Origin: WHSW01 sp963846165
Lineage (GTDB): Bacteria; Actinomycetota; Thermoleophilia; Solirubrobacterales; 70-9
Length of the DNA stretch: 64,000 nt
Assembly (NCBI GenBank): GCA_963846165.1
Contig: CAWJUU010000005.1
Coordinates: forward strand, 682,001-746,000
Direction: 5' to 3'
This document shows, one piece after another, positions 1 to 8,225 of the stretch. Every line of letters starts with the position of its first letter. Position 1 is the stretch's first letter. The notes below the pieces were generated by a model that was given only the letters and a program-made list of their open reading frames with translations, did not search any database and had not been told where the DNA came from. The translations under genes were made by a program, and so were the position numbers.

Positions 1-115
1 CGGGGTCGGTCCGGTGGTTACGGATCACGGGCGCGCCGGGACCCCGCTGTGTGCCCTTGCCTTGCGACCTTGAGCGATAGAGTCTTGGCGCGACCCCGAT
101 CACGAGGAGGAGGAG

Positions 116-436
116 ATGCCGAAGTACCTGTTGGAGGCCTCATACACGGCCGGGGGCGAGGAGGGCCTGCGCAGCAAGGGCGGCAGCGATCGGCGGGACG
201 CGGTTGCCGACACCGTGCAGAGCGTGGGCGGCGAGCTCGAGTGCTTTTACTTCGGGTTCGGCGAGCGCGACGCCTTTGTGATCGTCGATCTTCCCGACCA
301 CGAGGCCGCCGCAGCCGTTTCCCTGATCGCCAACGCCGCGGGAGGGGCGACGGTGAGGACGACCGTGCTGCTCACACCCGAGCAGGTAGACGAGGCGGCG
401 AACCGCGCGGTCAACTACCGCCCGCCGGGGCTCTAG
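116..436 (+). CDS. GYD domain protein
   Basis: 106 aa. The sequence matches the small GYD-domain family, which has a ferredoxin-like fold: an N-terminal MPKYLLEASYTAGGEEGL beta-strand/helix start, a central GGELECFYFGFGERDAFVIVD segment and a C-terminal V-L-L-T-PEQVDEA helix. The exact biochemical role of GYD proteins is not established. The start is fixed by a strong AGGAGGAGG ribosome site 5-10 bases before the ATG. The length is normal for the family. It stands alone, just outside the integrated element on its right. The family call is good; function is unknown. Confidence 0.85.
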   Translation: MPKYLLEASYTAGGEEGLRSKGGSDRRDAVADTVQSVGGELECFYFGFGERDAFVIVDLPDHEAAAAVSLIANAAGGATVRTTVLLTPEQVDEAANRAVNYRPPGL

Positions 437-674
437 GTACCCGCTTCGCTAGTCCGGCTTCTGCCGGGTCAACCGGTCAAGCTCGGCATCGGCCTCGGCC
501 TCCGGGGGGTCAACCGGGTCGGCCCCGGCGCCGTTAGCGGCCCGCCAGCGCTTGCTCGGGCTGCAAGCCGCCGCGAAAGTGGCGAACGGTGACTTTGGTC
601 ATAGGGCTTGCCGGGATGTCGAGCGCGCCAGGGCTCGCCAGGTGGCGCAAGCCGGCTCGCCAGTCGGGTGTCCC

Positions 675-1067
675 CTAGGCCCGGCGCCGGGCGAGCTCGT
701 CGAGCACGTCGAGGCCGTCGGCGACGTGCGTCGCCGACCGCTTGTCGGCCTGGAACATGCGCCACCGTAAGCGCAGCGCCGTGACGCTGCCCGCTCGGCA
801 CGCGCGATCAACCAGGGCCACGAAGCCGGCGCGGTCGAGCGGCTCGCCCGCTAGTGCCTCTACGGCTCGAGCTCGAGCACGACGCGCGGCATCGACCGCG
901 GTCGCGAACGGTGCATATTTGGAGCCCGGATCGCGCCGCCCCTTGTACAACCACGACTCCGCCGTGCGCTGCTTGACGCCGACGTGAAGCGCAGCGTCGG
1001 CCATCGAGGCGCCCGCCTCAACCGCTACCAGGATCCTGGCGTGGGTGGTGTCAAACGTATGGCTCAT
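675..1067 (-). CDS. HTH protein, small-terminase-like, end of mobile element operon
   Basis: 130 aa. Residues about 10-45 form a homeodomain-like helix-turn-helix (ARILVAVEAGASMADAALHV, then RTAESWLYKGRRD), followed by an Ala/Arg-rich helical C-terminus. HTH proteins of this shape with a 'W..KG..D' turn are found among phage small terminase subunits and resolvase-like proteins. It is the last gene of the leftward operon that starts at the element's divergent promoter, the position terS occupies in many phage satellites. The terminase assignment is inference; DNA binding is the safer claim. Confidence 0.55.
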   Translation of the reverse strand: MSHTFDTTHARILVAVEAGASMADAALHVGVKQRTAESWLYKGRRDPGSKYAPFATAVDAARRARARAVEALAGEPLDRAGFVALVDRACRAGSVTALRLRWRMFQADKRSATHVADGLDVLDELARRRA

Positions 1068-1182
1068 TCACACCCCGGCGCGCGCCAAGTCCCTCCTCGG
1101 CGGTCTGAGAGATGCATTTGGGGGGCGGGTGCCGGTCGCGGTTGCCGCGTATACGTGGCAACCAGGGGGCCACCGGCGTCGC

Positions 1183-1470
1183 TCATCCCCAGCCAGTCCC
1201 GTCGCCCGGTCGGGTGCGCATCAGCAACTCGGCTAACCACGCCTCGTGCGTTATGCCGGGTCCGGGTGCTGGTTGCCGCACGCCGCCGTCGAAGTCGACC
1301 GCCGGCGGGCGTCTTTGACTGGCGTGGTGCTCGCGGAGCACCCGGCCAACCTCGGCGGCAGAGGCCGCCAGCTCCTTTGCGGTATCGCCGACGAGCAGCG
1401 GCGCCAGCGCCGGATTGCCGAGTACGAGGCGGGCTAGCTCCTCGCGGTCGGCGTCAAGGTCGTCAGTCAT
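1183..1470 (-). CDS. hypothetical protein in mobile element
   Basis: 95 aa, not recognised. It is acidic and helical in its first half (DDLDADREELARLVLGNPA) with a Gly/Pro-rich C-terminus, and it has no membrane segment or cysteines. The ATG is preceded by GAGGAGG at good spacing, which supports expression. It lies in the leftward operon of the integrated element, 39 bases downstream of the small ORF ending at 1510. Confidence 0.5.
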   Translation of the reverse strand: MTDDLDADREELARLVLGNPALAPLLVGDTAKELAASAAEVGRVLREHHASQRRPPAVDFDGGVRQPAPGPGITHEAWLAELLMRTRPGDGTGWG

Positions 1471-1509
1471 CGGGGTCCTCCTCGTTTCGCGGTGGGTGCA
1501 GTCGGTCGA

Positions 1510-1689
1510 TCAACGCGCGGTCACGCTTGGCCTTGGCCGTTGTCGGGCCCAGGCCGATTGCTCGAGCAAACGTTGTCCGGGCTCGTTGATCGGCTCGGTC
1601 GGCTCTTCATCGGTGGTTTGATCAGGCTTCGCCGGTCCTTGGGCCAACAGGTCGGTGAAGTCCTGCGGGGTGCCTTCGCGCTCTGTCAT
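1510..1689 (-). CDS. small hypothetical protein in mobile element
   Basis: 59 aa, not recognised. It begins MTEREGTPQDFTDLLAQGP and is rich in Pro/Thr/Glu, probably disordered. I place the start at 1689, where a GGAG lies about 8 bases upstream. A longer in-frame extension to 1803 would overlap the upstream gene and is Arg/Pro-rich, typical of out-of-frame GC-rich DNA. It is in the leftward operon of the element. Confidence 0.4.
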   Translation of the reverse strand: MTEREGTPQDFTDLLAQGPAKPDQTTDEEPTEPINEPGQRLLEQSAWARQRPRPSVTAR

Positions 1690-1762
1690 CGGTGTAGCTC
1701 CGGAGTCGGCAGGTTCCAGTCGCGCATCTGCCGGGCGACCGCGGATGCTTGGTCGAGTCCGC

Positions 1763-2275
1763 TCACGCGCGTATCGGCGCGGACCATCGTGGCCAATCCG
1801 CAAGCCGTTGGCAATGGCCGATGTAGCGCTCGAGCTCCTCGGCCACGGTGGCGATCGCCGCGTTGAGCGCTTCGGCGTGCCGGTCGCCTTCGGCTTCCAA
1901 TGCTTCGAGGATCGCCGTGTAGTGCTCGGCGACGTAGGCCTGTACGTCCTGTTTGGCTACACGCTCGAGCTGGCGTGCGTGCTCGACCTGCGCCCCGAGG
2001 TCGGCCAGGTCGCCGAGCGCCTCGGTCTCCCGGTCGAGCTGCACGACCGGGTTGTCGTTGATGGTGGCGAGCGGCTGTTGGTGGTGATCGACTAGGCCGG
2101 GTTGGCGGTGGGTGAGCCGTTGGCGCTGGTCGCCGAGCTCCCGCGCCCGAGTGAGCTTGGTGTGGTGCTCATGGCCGAGGGCTTTCGCCTCCTCGGCCGC
2201 CTTAGCCCACCTGGCCTCGAACCGTTCTAGCTCGGTGAGCTCGCTTTTTGGCTTTGCCTTCGTTGCGGTGGTCAT
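1763..2275 (-). CDS. coiled-coil protein in mobile element
   Basis: 170 aa from the ATG at 2275, chosen because AAAGGA lies directly upstream. The frame stays open to 2500, but that extension looks non-coding. The protein is almost wholly helical and charged (LTELERFEARWAKAAEEAKA near the N-terminus, EALEAEGDRHAEALNAAIAT later), with an N-terminal Lys-rich tail, consistent with a long coiled coil. No enzymatic motif is visible. It lies between the AAA ATPase and small hypothetical genes in the element's leftward operon. A structural or DNA-handling role is possible but unproven. Confidence 0.5.
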   Translation of the reverse strand: MTTATKAKPKSELTELERFEARWAKAAEEAKALGHEHHTKLTRARELGDQRQRLTHRQPGLVDHHQQPLATINDNPVVQLDRETEALGDLADLGAQVEHARQLERVAKQDVQAYVAEHYTAILEALEAEGDRHAEALNAAIATVAEELERYIGHCQRLADWPRWSAPIRA

Positions 2276-2426
2276 TGTTCCTTTCGTCATTGGGTCTCGT
2301 TTAGAAGTCCCGGCGCCGAGGCGGGGGCGAGCCTGTCCGGCAAAGGCCCTGCCCGCCGGGTCCGCCGTCGGCGCCGTTCCTCGCCGCGCTACTCGGCGAA
2401 GTTTTTGAAGTGCAACCACGGTGCGT

Positions 2427-3836
2427 TCATGGCCGCCGCCCGTCGTCGTACGCCGGGACGCCGAGCGCCTTGGCGCGCTGCTCGTATGCGTCGCCACCAA
2501 CCTTTTCCGAAATGTCCTCCTTCGTACTGAGAGGAGATAAATAAGAAGGTCCCGCGTCTGATTTTTCGTGCGTAGACGTGCCTGACTGCCCCCTCCCGGA
2601 CATTTCGGAAAAGGTCATCGCGCGCTCGTAGCGTTCACGCGTCCAGGACGGCAGCGACCAGGTTGCGGCTTTGCCCTGACCGTGGCTATGGCGCTCGACC
2701 ACGCCGTGCGCGGTCAGGTCCTCGAGCGCGCGTCGCGTGGTCGCGGTCGGGTGCGACACCGCTTCGGCGAGCTCGCTCGTTGTCGGTTCGCCGGCACGCT
2801 CGGCGAGCGCGCGCGAGCATCGCAACGCCGAAGCGCTGGGATCGAGTCGAGCGCGCACCTTGGTGACGACGCTCCAGGCCGTCGGCCGGTCGAGCCCGAT
2901 CGCGTCGAGGCCGGCGAGCAGCCGGTCGAGCACGATCACGAGCCGCGTCGGCGCCTCGGAGCCGGGGACGAGCTCGATCTCGCGGCGTGTAGCCGTCACG
3001 CTCGACGGCGCTGCGGGCAGCGCACGACGAGCGTGGCGAGCGAGACGAGCCGCTCGCGTCGTCGGCGTCACTGAGCTCGCGCGGCGCGTGCGGCAGTCCC
3101 TCGGCGAACAGGCCGGCGACTGCCGCCGCCGAGCTCGCGCGCGCATGGCTTCCTCGCGGCCGGCGTGCGCGAGCGCCCGGCGCGCCTGCTCGTCGGCGTC
3201 GACCTCGGGCAGCCGGTAGAGGAGCGAAGCGTTCGCCCATCGTGCCCATGACCGCGTGGTGGCGGTCGATCGTCGGCGTGCAGCCGCCGATGAGCCCGAC
3301 CTTGCCCGTCCAGCGAGAGCGTCTGGCCGCCGTCGGTGCCGACGTGCCGGGTCCAGGCGCCGTCGTAGATCTCGCGCAGCGCCGCGAGCACCGCCGCTCG
3401 GGCGTCCCGGTTCATCGAGCAGGACGGAGCCGAAGTCCTTGCAGACGATGATCCCGAAGTCGCCGATCGTCGCGCAGCAGTCCGCCCGGCGCATCCTTCG
3501 CACGGTCGCGGTTCGGCGTGCCTGAGAGCAGCGCGGCCTCGGTGAGCGTCGCCGGCCGGGTAAGACCTGCGGCAACCGGATGGTCGATTGCAGCGCCTCG
3601 CTCTTACCCGCTCCCGGCGGTCCGACGAGCAGCCGACCAGACCGGGTCGCCGGGGAACAGGTTCGCGGCCAAAGTGGCCGAGGGGACGATGACCACGCCG
3701 GGGTCGGGCAGGTAGAGCCAGCGCTCGAACGTCTCGATGACCTGTCGAGCGTTCGGGGCGCGACGTCTTCGAGCGGCACGGGTCCAGCGCCGTTGCTGCG
3801 CCGCCTTCGCCGCCACAGGTCTTCTATGCCGCCCAT
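2427..3836 (-). pseudogene. AAA ATPase/helicase-like replication protein, frameshifted
   Basis: Spread over several frames on the minus strand. It starts at the ATG at 3836 with GGGAGG upstream (MGGIEDLWRRRRRSNG). Downstream in another frame come VIETFERWLYLPDPGVVIVP and the Walker A stretch LLVGPPGAGKSEAL. Then follow FGIIVCKDFGS, RDARAAVLAALREIYDGAWT and RHVGTDGGQTLS, and a C-terminal winged-helix-like part (TTRRALEDLTAHGVVERHSHG). This order matches ATPases that partner prim-pol primases in actinobacterial mobile elements. It overlaps the primase gene end by 13 bases. At least four indels break the frame; whether they are real decay or assembly errors cannot be decided here. Confidence 0.65.
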
Positions 3837-4598
3837 TTCCGGGCCTCCCTCGCGGCGATTGAGTCGACGGTGCGAGTGACCTCGGCGCGTCCGAGCGGCG
3901 GCCGGTTGCGCGCGTCCCACGCGACCAGCAGCGCGAGCGCGACATAGGGATCGACGCCGTGGCTGAGCAAGTGGCCGGCGAGTTGCGCGGTGCGCTCGTT
4001 GCGCTCACCCTCTTTGGCACCCTCGGCGGCGAGCCGGCGCCATGCTCACCGGCCGCACCTTGCCGTTACGGCGCGTCGCCGGTCCGGTCAGCCCGCTCGG
4101 CGGCACGAGCGCGGCGTTGGCCGGTGCTACGTCCCACCGTAGGTGCGGCCGTTCGGGTGGCGGCTCGGCGGCGCCACGACGTACCCACCGTCGGCGCGAA
4201 TGTCGAGGCCGGGTCCGAGGCGGCCCGCCGAGTTTCGGACTTCGCCGCCGGGGTGCTTGAAGTAGTAGTGCATCCCGCTGCCGGTCTCGCAGCGAGGGGT
4301 CAGCGGAACCACCATGCACGCGCTCGAGCTCGTGCAGCGAATCGGCGCCGACGTCGCCGTCGACGTCGAGCACCACCAGGCCGGACACCTTGCCGGTAGC
4401 GATACCGACGCCGGCATCGGGCCACCGCTTCCACCAGGCGCGGACCCGCTCGGGGTTGGTGCTCGCATCCTTGAAGCCGTGCTCGGTGCGCGGCAGCTTG
4501 CCGGCCAACGGGAACACCGGCCAGCCACGGGCAGCGTAAGCGAGCGCGGCGGCCGCGAGCTCATTACCCGCGGCCGCCGTTGCGTTCACGTCCTGCAT
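3824..4598 (-). pseudogene. bifunctional DNA primase/polymerase (prim-pol), frameshifted
   Basis: N-terminal prim-pol domain: ALAYAARGWPVFPLAGKLPR, then DAGVGIATGKVSGLVVLDVD with the metal-binding D-x-D, then in a second frame GSGMHYYFKHPGGEVRN and DIRADGGYVVAPPS. A third frame gives the helical primase C-terminal domain (AKEGERNERTAQLAGHLLSH, then ALALLVAWDARNRPPLG). The start at 4598 has GAGGA upstream and lies 8 bases after the previous stop. The gene would initiate element replication together with the adjacent ATPase. Two or more indels, near 4320 and 4060-4130, interrupt an otherwise well-preserved sequence, which favours recent damage or sequencing error. Confidence 0.75.
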
Positions 4599-4606
4599 CC
4601 CGGTCC

Positions 4607-4864
4607 TCAGTCGAGCGCCGGGACGCGCTCGGCCCATTCACCGATAACCGCGGCGTGGCGGATGGTGATTGTCCCGTCCGGCGCAGCCGACACTCCTTGA
4701 TCGCGCCGGGCCAGCCGATCGCGCACGATCAGGCGCATCGACTGCTCGGGAACCTCGCCCGGTTCCACGCCGACCCACTGCGCCCGGATGTGGAGCATCC
4801 GCCTGTGCTGCTCACCGCAGCCCGAGCAGGTGTCGCCCTTTGGCTCAGGATGGGATTTCATCAC
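4607..4864 (-). CDS. small CxxC protein in mobile element
   Basis: 85 aa. It contains CSGCGEQHRRMLH near residues 13-25, a single CxxC that could form half of a zinc site. The rest is mixed alpha/beta with no recognised family. It overlaps the upstream gene by the four-base ATGA junction at 4861-4864 and is followed 8 bases later by the prim-pol start, so it is translationally tied to the replication genes of the element. Confidence 0.5.
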   Translation of the reverse strand: MMKSHPEPKGDTCSGCGEQHRRMLHIRAQWVGVEPGEVPEQSMRLIVRDRLARRDQGVSAAPDGTITIRHAAVIGEWAERVPALD

Positions 4865-5379
4865 TCGTCCCCTTCCTGCGATGCGGCCGCGTCGCGCTCG
4901 TCGCGCTCGGCTTCGATAGACACCTGGGCGGCTGCATCCGCGTCCTCGAGCGGCACCCGGTCCTCGAGTGACTCGTGCGGGCTGACCTCTTTCTCGTCAC
5001 CGAACCCGGTCCAGTCGAAGCCGCCGCCGCCATCGCCGTAGCGGTGCACGCGGTACTTGTGGTAGCCGCGGTCGGCGTGCTTGCCCTGGTAGAGAATCCC
5101 GAGCTCGTCCCCGAGCTTCGGCCTGATCCGCGCAAGCTCGCGCTCGAGCACCTCGTGCAGCGCATGAATCGCGACGAAGTCGTCGACGGTGCCGTCCTTG
5201 ATCCGCGCGCTCTCGTCGAGCTCGATTGTCAGGATCGCGTACTGACCGCCGCCGAACGCGTCGTCGCGCTCTCGGCTCGCCAGGTCGACCAGCTTGCCGC
5301 GAACCTTCTCACCGGGCTGGGGTCGCCAGCCGGGCGCATAGTCGCGGTCGAGGGGGTCCTGCTGTAGTACCTTTTGCAT
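4861..5379 (-). CDS. OB-fold-like element protein upstream of primase
   Basis: 172 aa, family not recognised with certainty. Residues about 20-115 (GEKVRGKLVDLASRERDDAF, then QYAILTIELDESA and a later DELGILYQGKHADRGYHKYRV) read like a beta-barrel that may bind nucleic acid. The C-terminus is a long acidic tail, as in single-strand DNA-binding proteins. It sits immediately before the Cys protein and the primase, a usual position for accessory replication proteins. The OB-fold reading is inference from pattern only. Confidence 0.5.
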   Translation of the reverse strand: MQKVLQQDPLDRDYAPGWRPQPGEKVRGKLVDLASRERDDAFGGGQYAILTIELDESARIKDGTVDDFVAIHALHEVLERELARIRPKLGDELGILYQGKHADRGYHKYRVHRYGDGGGGFDWTGFGDEKEVSPHESLEDRVPLEDADAAAQVSIEAERDERDAAASQEGDE

Positions 5380-5406
5380 CGGTACCTCTTTCCCGGCGCT
5401 GGCGAT

Positions 5407-5631
5407 TCATCGGTCGCCGGCGCCGTCTGTTTGTTGCGGGCCGTTCTCGGCCGACCCGTTCGCCGTAAGTAGCATTTGCTCAAGCGCGTGGCGCGGGACG
5501 CGAAGGGTTCGACCGAGTCGAAGCACGGGGAGATCGCCGCGCCGGGCCAGCTCGTAAGCGGAGGCTCGGCCGATCCGGAGCACCTTGGCGGCTTCCTCAA
5601 CCGTGAGCACGGCGTCGTCGGTGAGGTTCAC
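5407..5631 (-). CDS. excisionase-family HTH protein
   Basis: 74 aa. Residues 8-52 (LTVEEAAKVLRIGRASAYEL, then GDLPVLRLGRTLRVPRHALEQML) are a textbook MerR-like HTH_17/excisionase domain. In such elements it would act as recombination directionality factor or transcription activator. The start is GTG at 5631 with only a weak ribosome site. It is the second gene of the leftward operon, 16 bases after the preceding HTH gene. Confidence 0.8.
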   Translation of the reverse strand: MNLTDDAVLTVEEAAKVLRIGRASAYELARRGDLPVLRLGRTLRVPRHALEQMLLTANGSAENGPQQTDGAGDR

Positions 5632-5647
5632 GTCGCGTCACCGCGCT

Positions 5648-5848
5648 TTACGCCGAGCTCGAGCCAATCTCGATATCGCTCGGCCGGTAACGGACGGCGC
5701 CGCCGACTGTCAGCGACCGTGGCCCGCGATGCACATGGCGCCAGTAACGAAGCGTGCCTTCAGCGACTCCGAGCCAATGGGCGACCTCAGCGACCGTAAG
5801 CAGGCTCTCCGTACGTCTTTCAATCGTTGCTGTTCTAGATCCACTCAT
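5648..5848 (-). CDS. excisionase/AlpA-like HTH protein, first gene of leftward operon
   Basis: 66 aa from the ATG at 5848. Residues 16-60 (SLLTVAEVAHWLGVAEGTLR, then YWRHVHRGPRSLTVGGAVRY) form an HTH_17 domain like Xis/AlpA regulators. The proposed leftward -10 (5858-5863) lies so close to the ATG that the message would be almost leaderless. Its divergent partner is the XRE gene at 5930. Together they look like a decision switch for the element. Confidence 0.75.
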   Translation of the reverse strand: MSGSRTATIERRTESLLTVAEVAHWLGVAEGTLRYWRHVHRGPRSLTVGGAVRYRPSDIEIGSSSA

Positions 5849-5857
5849 TAACAAGCG

Positions 5858-5899
5858 ATCCTAGGGCGGATTGACAGAGTTGTAAAGAGTCGGTACGCT
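5858..5899. promoter_or_regulatory. overlapping divergent promoters of the element switch
   Basis: Rightward: TTGACA at 5871-5876, 17-base spacer, TACGCT at 5894-5899, serving the XRE gene. Leftward: TTTACA (5886-5881), 17-base spacer, TAGGAT (5863-5858), serving the xis/primase operon. The two -35 regions interleave within 16 bases, so polymerases would compete and a single bound regulator could affect both. The hexamers are read directly; activity is inferred. Confidence 0.7.
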
Positions 5900-5929
5900 G
5901 TTGTGCGGTATTCGCACGAAGGAGGCCAC

Positions 5930-6325
5930 TTGAAGACACCCGACCAGACCACCCGTGAACGCGTCCGCGAGCTGCGAAAGCGCCACGGATGGACGCAGCA
6001 AGACCTAGCCGACGTGCTCAATCGAATCGGGGCTCAGACCGACCGCGTCGCCGTCGCCAAGGTCGAACTCGGGCAGCGCGGGCTATCGCTTTACGAAGCG
6101 CTCCAATACGCGCTCGCACTCGATGTGGCGCCCGTTCATCTGATCGTCCCGGTGGACAACGACGAGCGGTTGATGCTCGGCGCGAACTTCGTCGATTGCA
6201 CCCCCACCGAGCTGCGCGCCTGGATACGGGGCCAACGCCCACTCCTCCCACAGGACCCACGCATCTACTTCGCTGAGATCCCGCGCGAGGAGTGGGTTGA
6301 GCCCGAGTCAGAGGGGGCGAGTTGA
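5930..6325 (+). CDS. XRE-family transcriptional regulator
   Basis: 131 aa from TTG at 5930, chosen because AAGGAGG ends 4 bases upstream. The frame opens at a GTG at 5903, but that codon lacks a ribosome site and would overlap the promoter. Residues about 8-62 (RERVRELRKRHGWTQQDLAD, then VAVAKVELGQRGLSLYEALQ) are an HTH_3 domain. The C-terminal half has no recognised domain. It is divergent from the leftward operon and upstream of the integrase, the position of a master repressor in phages and phage satellites. Confidence 0.8.
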   Translation: MKTPDQTTRERVRELRKRHGWTQQDLADVLNRIGAQTDRVAVAKVELGQRGLSLYEALQYALALDVAPVHLIVPVDNDERLMLGANFVDCTPTELRAWIRGQRPLLPQDPRIYFAEIPREEWVEPESEGAS

Positions 6326-6368
6326 GAATGGCCACACTCGCGAAACGACTCAACGGAAGGAACGACTA

Positions 6369-7488
6369 ATGCGCGGAACGATCGTCAAGCGCGGCTCAAG
6401 GTGGACGGTTCGCTACGACGAGCCCGGCGCCGATGGTAAGCGCAAGCAACGCCGCAAGGGCGGGTTTCGCGACCAAGCGCGAAGCGCAGGCGTTCCTGAC
6501 CGAGCAGCTGCAGCGCCTCGGCGACGGCTCCTACACCGCGCCGTCGAAGACGACGCTCGGCGAGTTCCTCGAGAGCGAGTGGCTGCCGGCCGTCGAGCGG
6601 ACACGCTGCGCCCGCTGACCTTCGCCAGCTACGAGCCGGTGGTCCGGCTGCCAGATCGTCCCCGCGGATCGGCCACATGCGCCTGCAGGGGCTCTCCGGC
6701 GGCACCTGAACGGCGCTCTACCGCGAGCTCGAGCAGGCCGGGCTTCGCGCCATCGACGTGCGCGGCTCGCCCACGCGGTCCTGCACCGCGCGCCTGCGCG
6801 ACGCCGTGCGCTGGGGTCGGCTCGTCCGCAACGCGGCCGACATGGCCGACCCGCCGGCGCGGGCGGCGCTCGCGCGTCAGGCGTGGACGGCGGGCGAGCT
6901 TGCGCCGCTTCCTCGAGCACGTCGCGCGACGACCGGCTGTACGCGCTCTGGCGGCTGGCCGCGCACGACCGGGATGCGGCGCGGCGAGCTGGCCGGGCTG
7001 ACGTGGCGCTGCGCTGGACCTCGACGGCGCCCGGCTCTCGGTCGAGCAGCAGCTCGTCCCGACCCGCGGCGGCGCCACGTTCGGGCCGCCGAAGTCGGCT
7101 CGCTCGCGACGCACGATCGCGCTCGACCCGGAGACGGTCGACGCGCTGCGCCGCCACCGCGAGGCGCAGCTGCTCGAGCGCGACTTCGCCGGCGACGCCT
7201 ACGACGACCGCGATCTCGTGTTCTGCGACGAGCTCGGCGCGCCGATCCACCCGAACCGGCTCACCGAGTGCTTCGCGAAGCACCGCAAGGCCGCCGGGAT
7301 CCCGACCGGGACGCTGCACGTCCTGCGCCACACGGCGGCGACGTTGATGCTGACGAGCGGCATCCCGGTCCACATCGTCGCGGCGCGGCTCGGGGACGAC
7401 CCGAAGACCGTGCTCTGCGACCTACGCGCACCTGTTGCCGCAGTCAGACGAGCTGGCGGCCGAGCGGGTGGCAGCGGCGATCTCCTGA
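6369..7488 (+). pseudogene. tyrosine-type integrase of the 0.7-7.5 kb element, frameshifted
   Basis: The N-terminus MRGTIVKRGSRWTVRYDEPG is the AP2-like arm-binding domain. In the next frame are ATKREAQAFLTEQLQRLGDG and KTTLGEFLESEWLPAVERT (core-binding domain). Near the end are the catalytic TLHVLRHTAATLMLTSGIPV and AARLGDDPKTVL, then in another frame the tyrosine segment TYAHLLPQSDELAAERVAAA before the TGA at 7486-7488. About five indels separate these pieces although every catalytic block survives. The family call is secure; whether the enzyme is active depends on whether the indels are real. Confidence 0.8.
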
Positions 7489-8054
7489 AGCCGTGTCCTG
7501 GCAGCGGCGTTCGTGAGTTTCGTGACTAGGCGAAACGAGGGAAGGGGAGGATAGAGCCAGTATTGGATGAAGACCTTGCCGGCGCGCTCGCCCGAGCAGT
7601 CGACACCGGCGGCCTCGGGGGCCTCGATCGACTCGGCACGGCAGTCGATCACGCGGGTGAAGGCCGTTGCGGGCCCCCCGTCGACGGTGCGCGACGACGA
7701 TCCCGAAGCCTTCCTGGCGATCGAGCACGGATCCTCGCGGCAGCGGCGGTAGTCGACCGGCAGCTCGCGCATCCCCCTCTCGTAGAGCAGGTCGGGGACG
7801 TGGTCGGTGACCAGGCCGGCCAGCTCCGGCCCGTAGGCGAGCGCGAGCTCCGAGCCGGCGCCGTCGCAATCCCCCGAGAGGCCGACGGCGCAGACCAGCT
7901 TCGCGCCGATCGCCTGGGCGAGGCCGGCGCCCGGCAGGGCGATCCCCGCCAGGGCGCCGAAGGCGGCGACCAGCAACGAGACGAGCAGGACGAGGCCGAT
8001 CCACTCGACCGTTCCCTGTCCGCGCTCGCGATCTGCCGCGGCCTCACCCGACAC
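7422..8054 (-). CDS. TadE/Flp-like pseudopilin-signal protein, C-terminally truncated
   Basis: The N-terminus GQGTVEWIGLVLLVSLLVAA is a class III (prepilin-type) signal and membrane helix as in TadE/Flp proteins. It is followed by a Cys-containing exported region (DYRRCREDPCSIARKASG, RVIDCRAESIEA, KVFIQYWLYPP). After 'QYWLYPP' (about 7550) the reading runs into the integrase end of the element. The last 40 residues are the reverse strand of integrase DNA and are not native. The gene therefore seems interrupted by element insertion or a later deletion. Its original C-terminal part was not found in the window. Confidence 0.6.
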   Translation of the reverse strand: MSGEAAADRERGQGTVEWIGLVLLVSLLVAAFGALAGIALPGAGLAQAIGAKLVCAVGLSGDCDGAGSELALAYGPELAGLVTDHVPDLLYERGMRELPVDYRRCREDPCSIARKASGSSSRTVDGGPATAFTRVIDCRAESIEAPEAAGVDCSGERAGKVFIQYWLYPPLPSFRLVTKLTNAAARTRLQEIAAATRSAASSSDCGNRCA

Positions 8055-8084
8055 GGCTCGACGCTACGGCGGTCGATGTCACGC

Positions 8085-8122
8085 GTGGCGCGCAGAGTGC
8101 GGCGATTCGGGCTCGAGCGTCG
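8085..8122 (+). repeat. 38-bp dispersed repeat, copy 1
   Basis: Begins GTGGCGCGCAGAGTGCG and matches 11856-11893 at 34 of 38 positions, in the same orientation. It lies upstream of the truncated TadE-like gene. Function unknown. Confidence 0.7.
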
Positions 8123-8225
8123 CGCCGCAGGTGGCTTGCGCACGCGCACCGATCGCGAGACAATCGCCTCGCTCAGATGGCGACCATGGGGACGATCACG
8201 GCGCTGCAAGCGACGCGAATGCGCG

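Noticed and set aside
437..674. Possible left attachment site of the 0.7-7.5 kb element
   Set aside because: Only scattered short matches to the DNA after the integrase (7490-7540); no convincing direct repeat or tRNA end.
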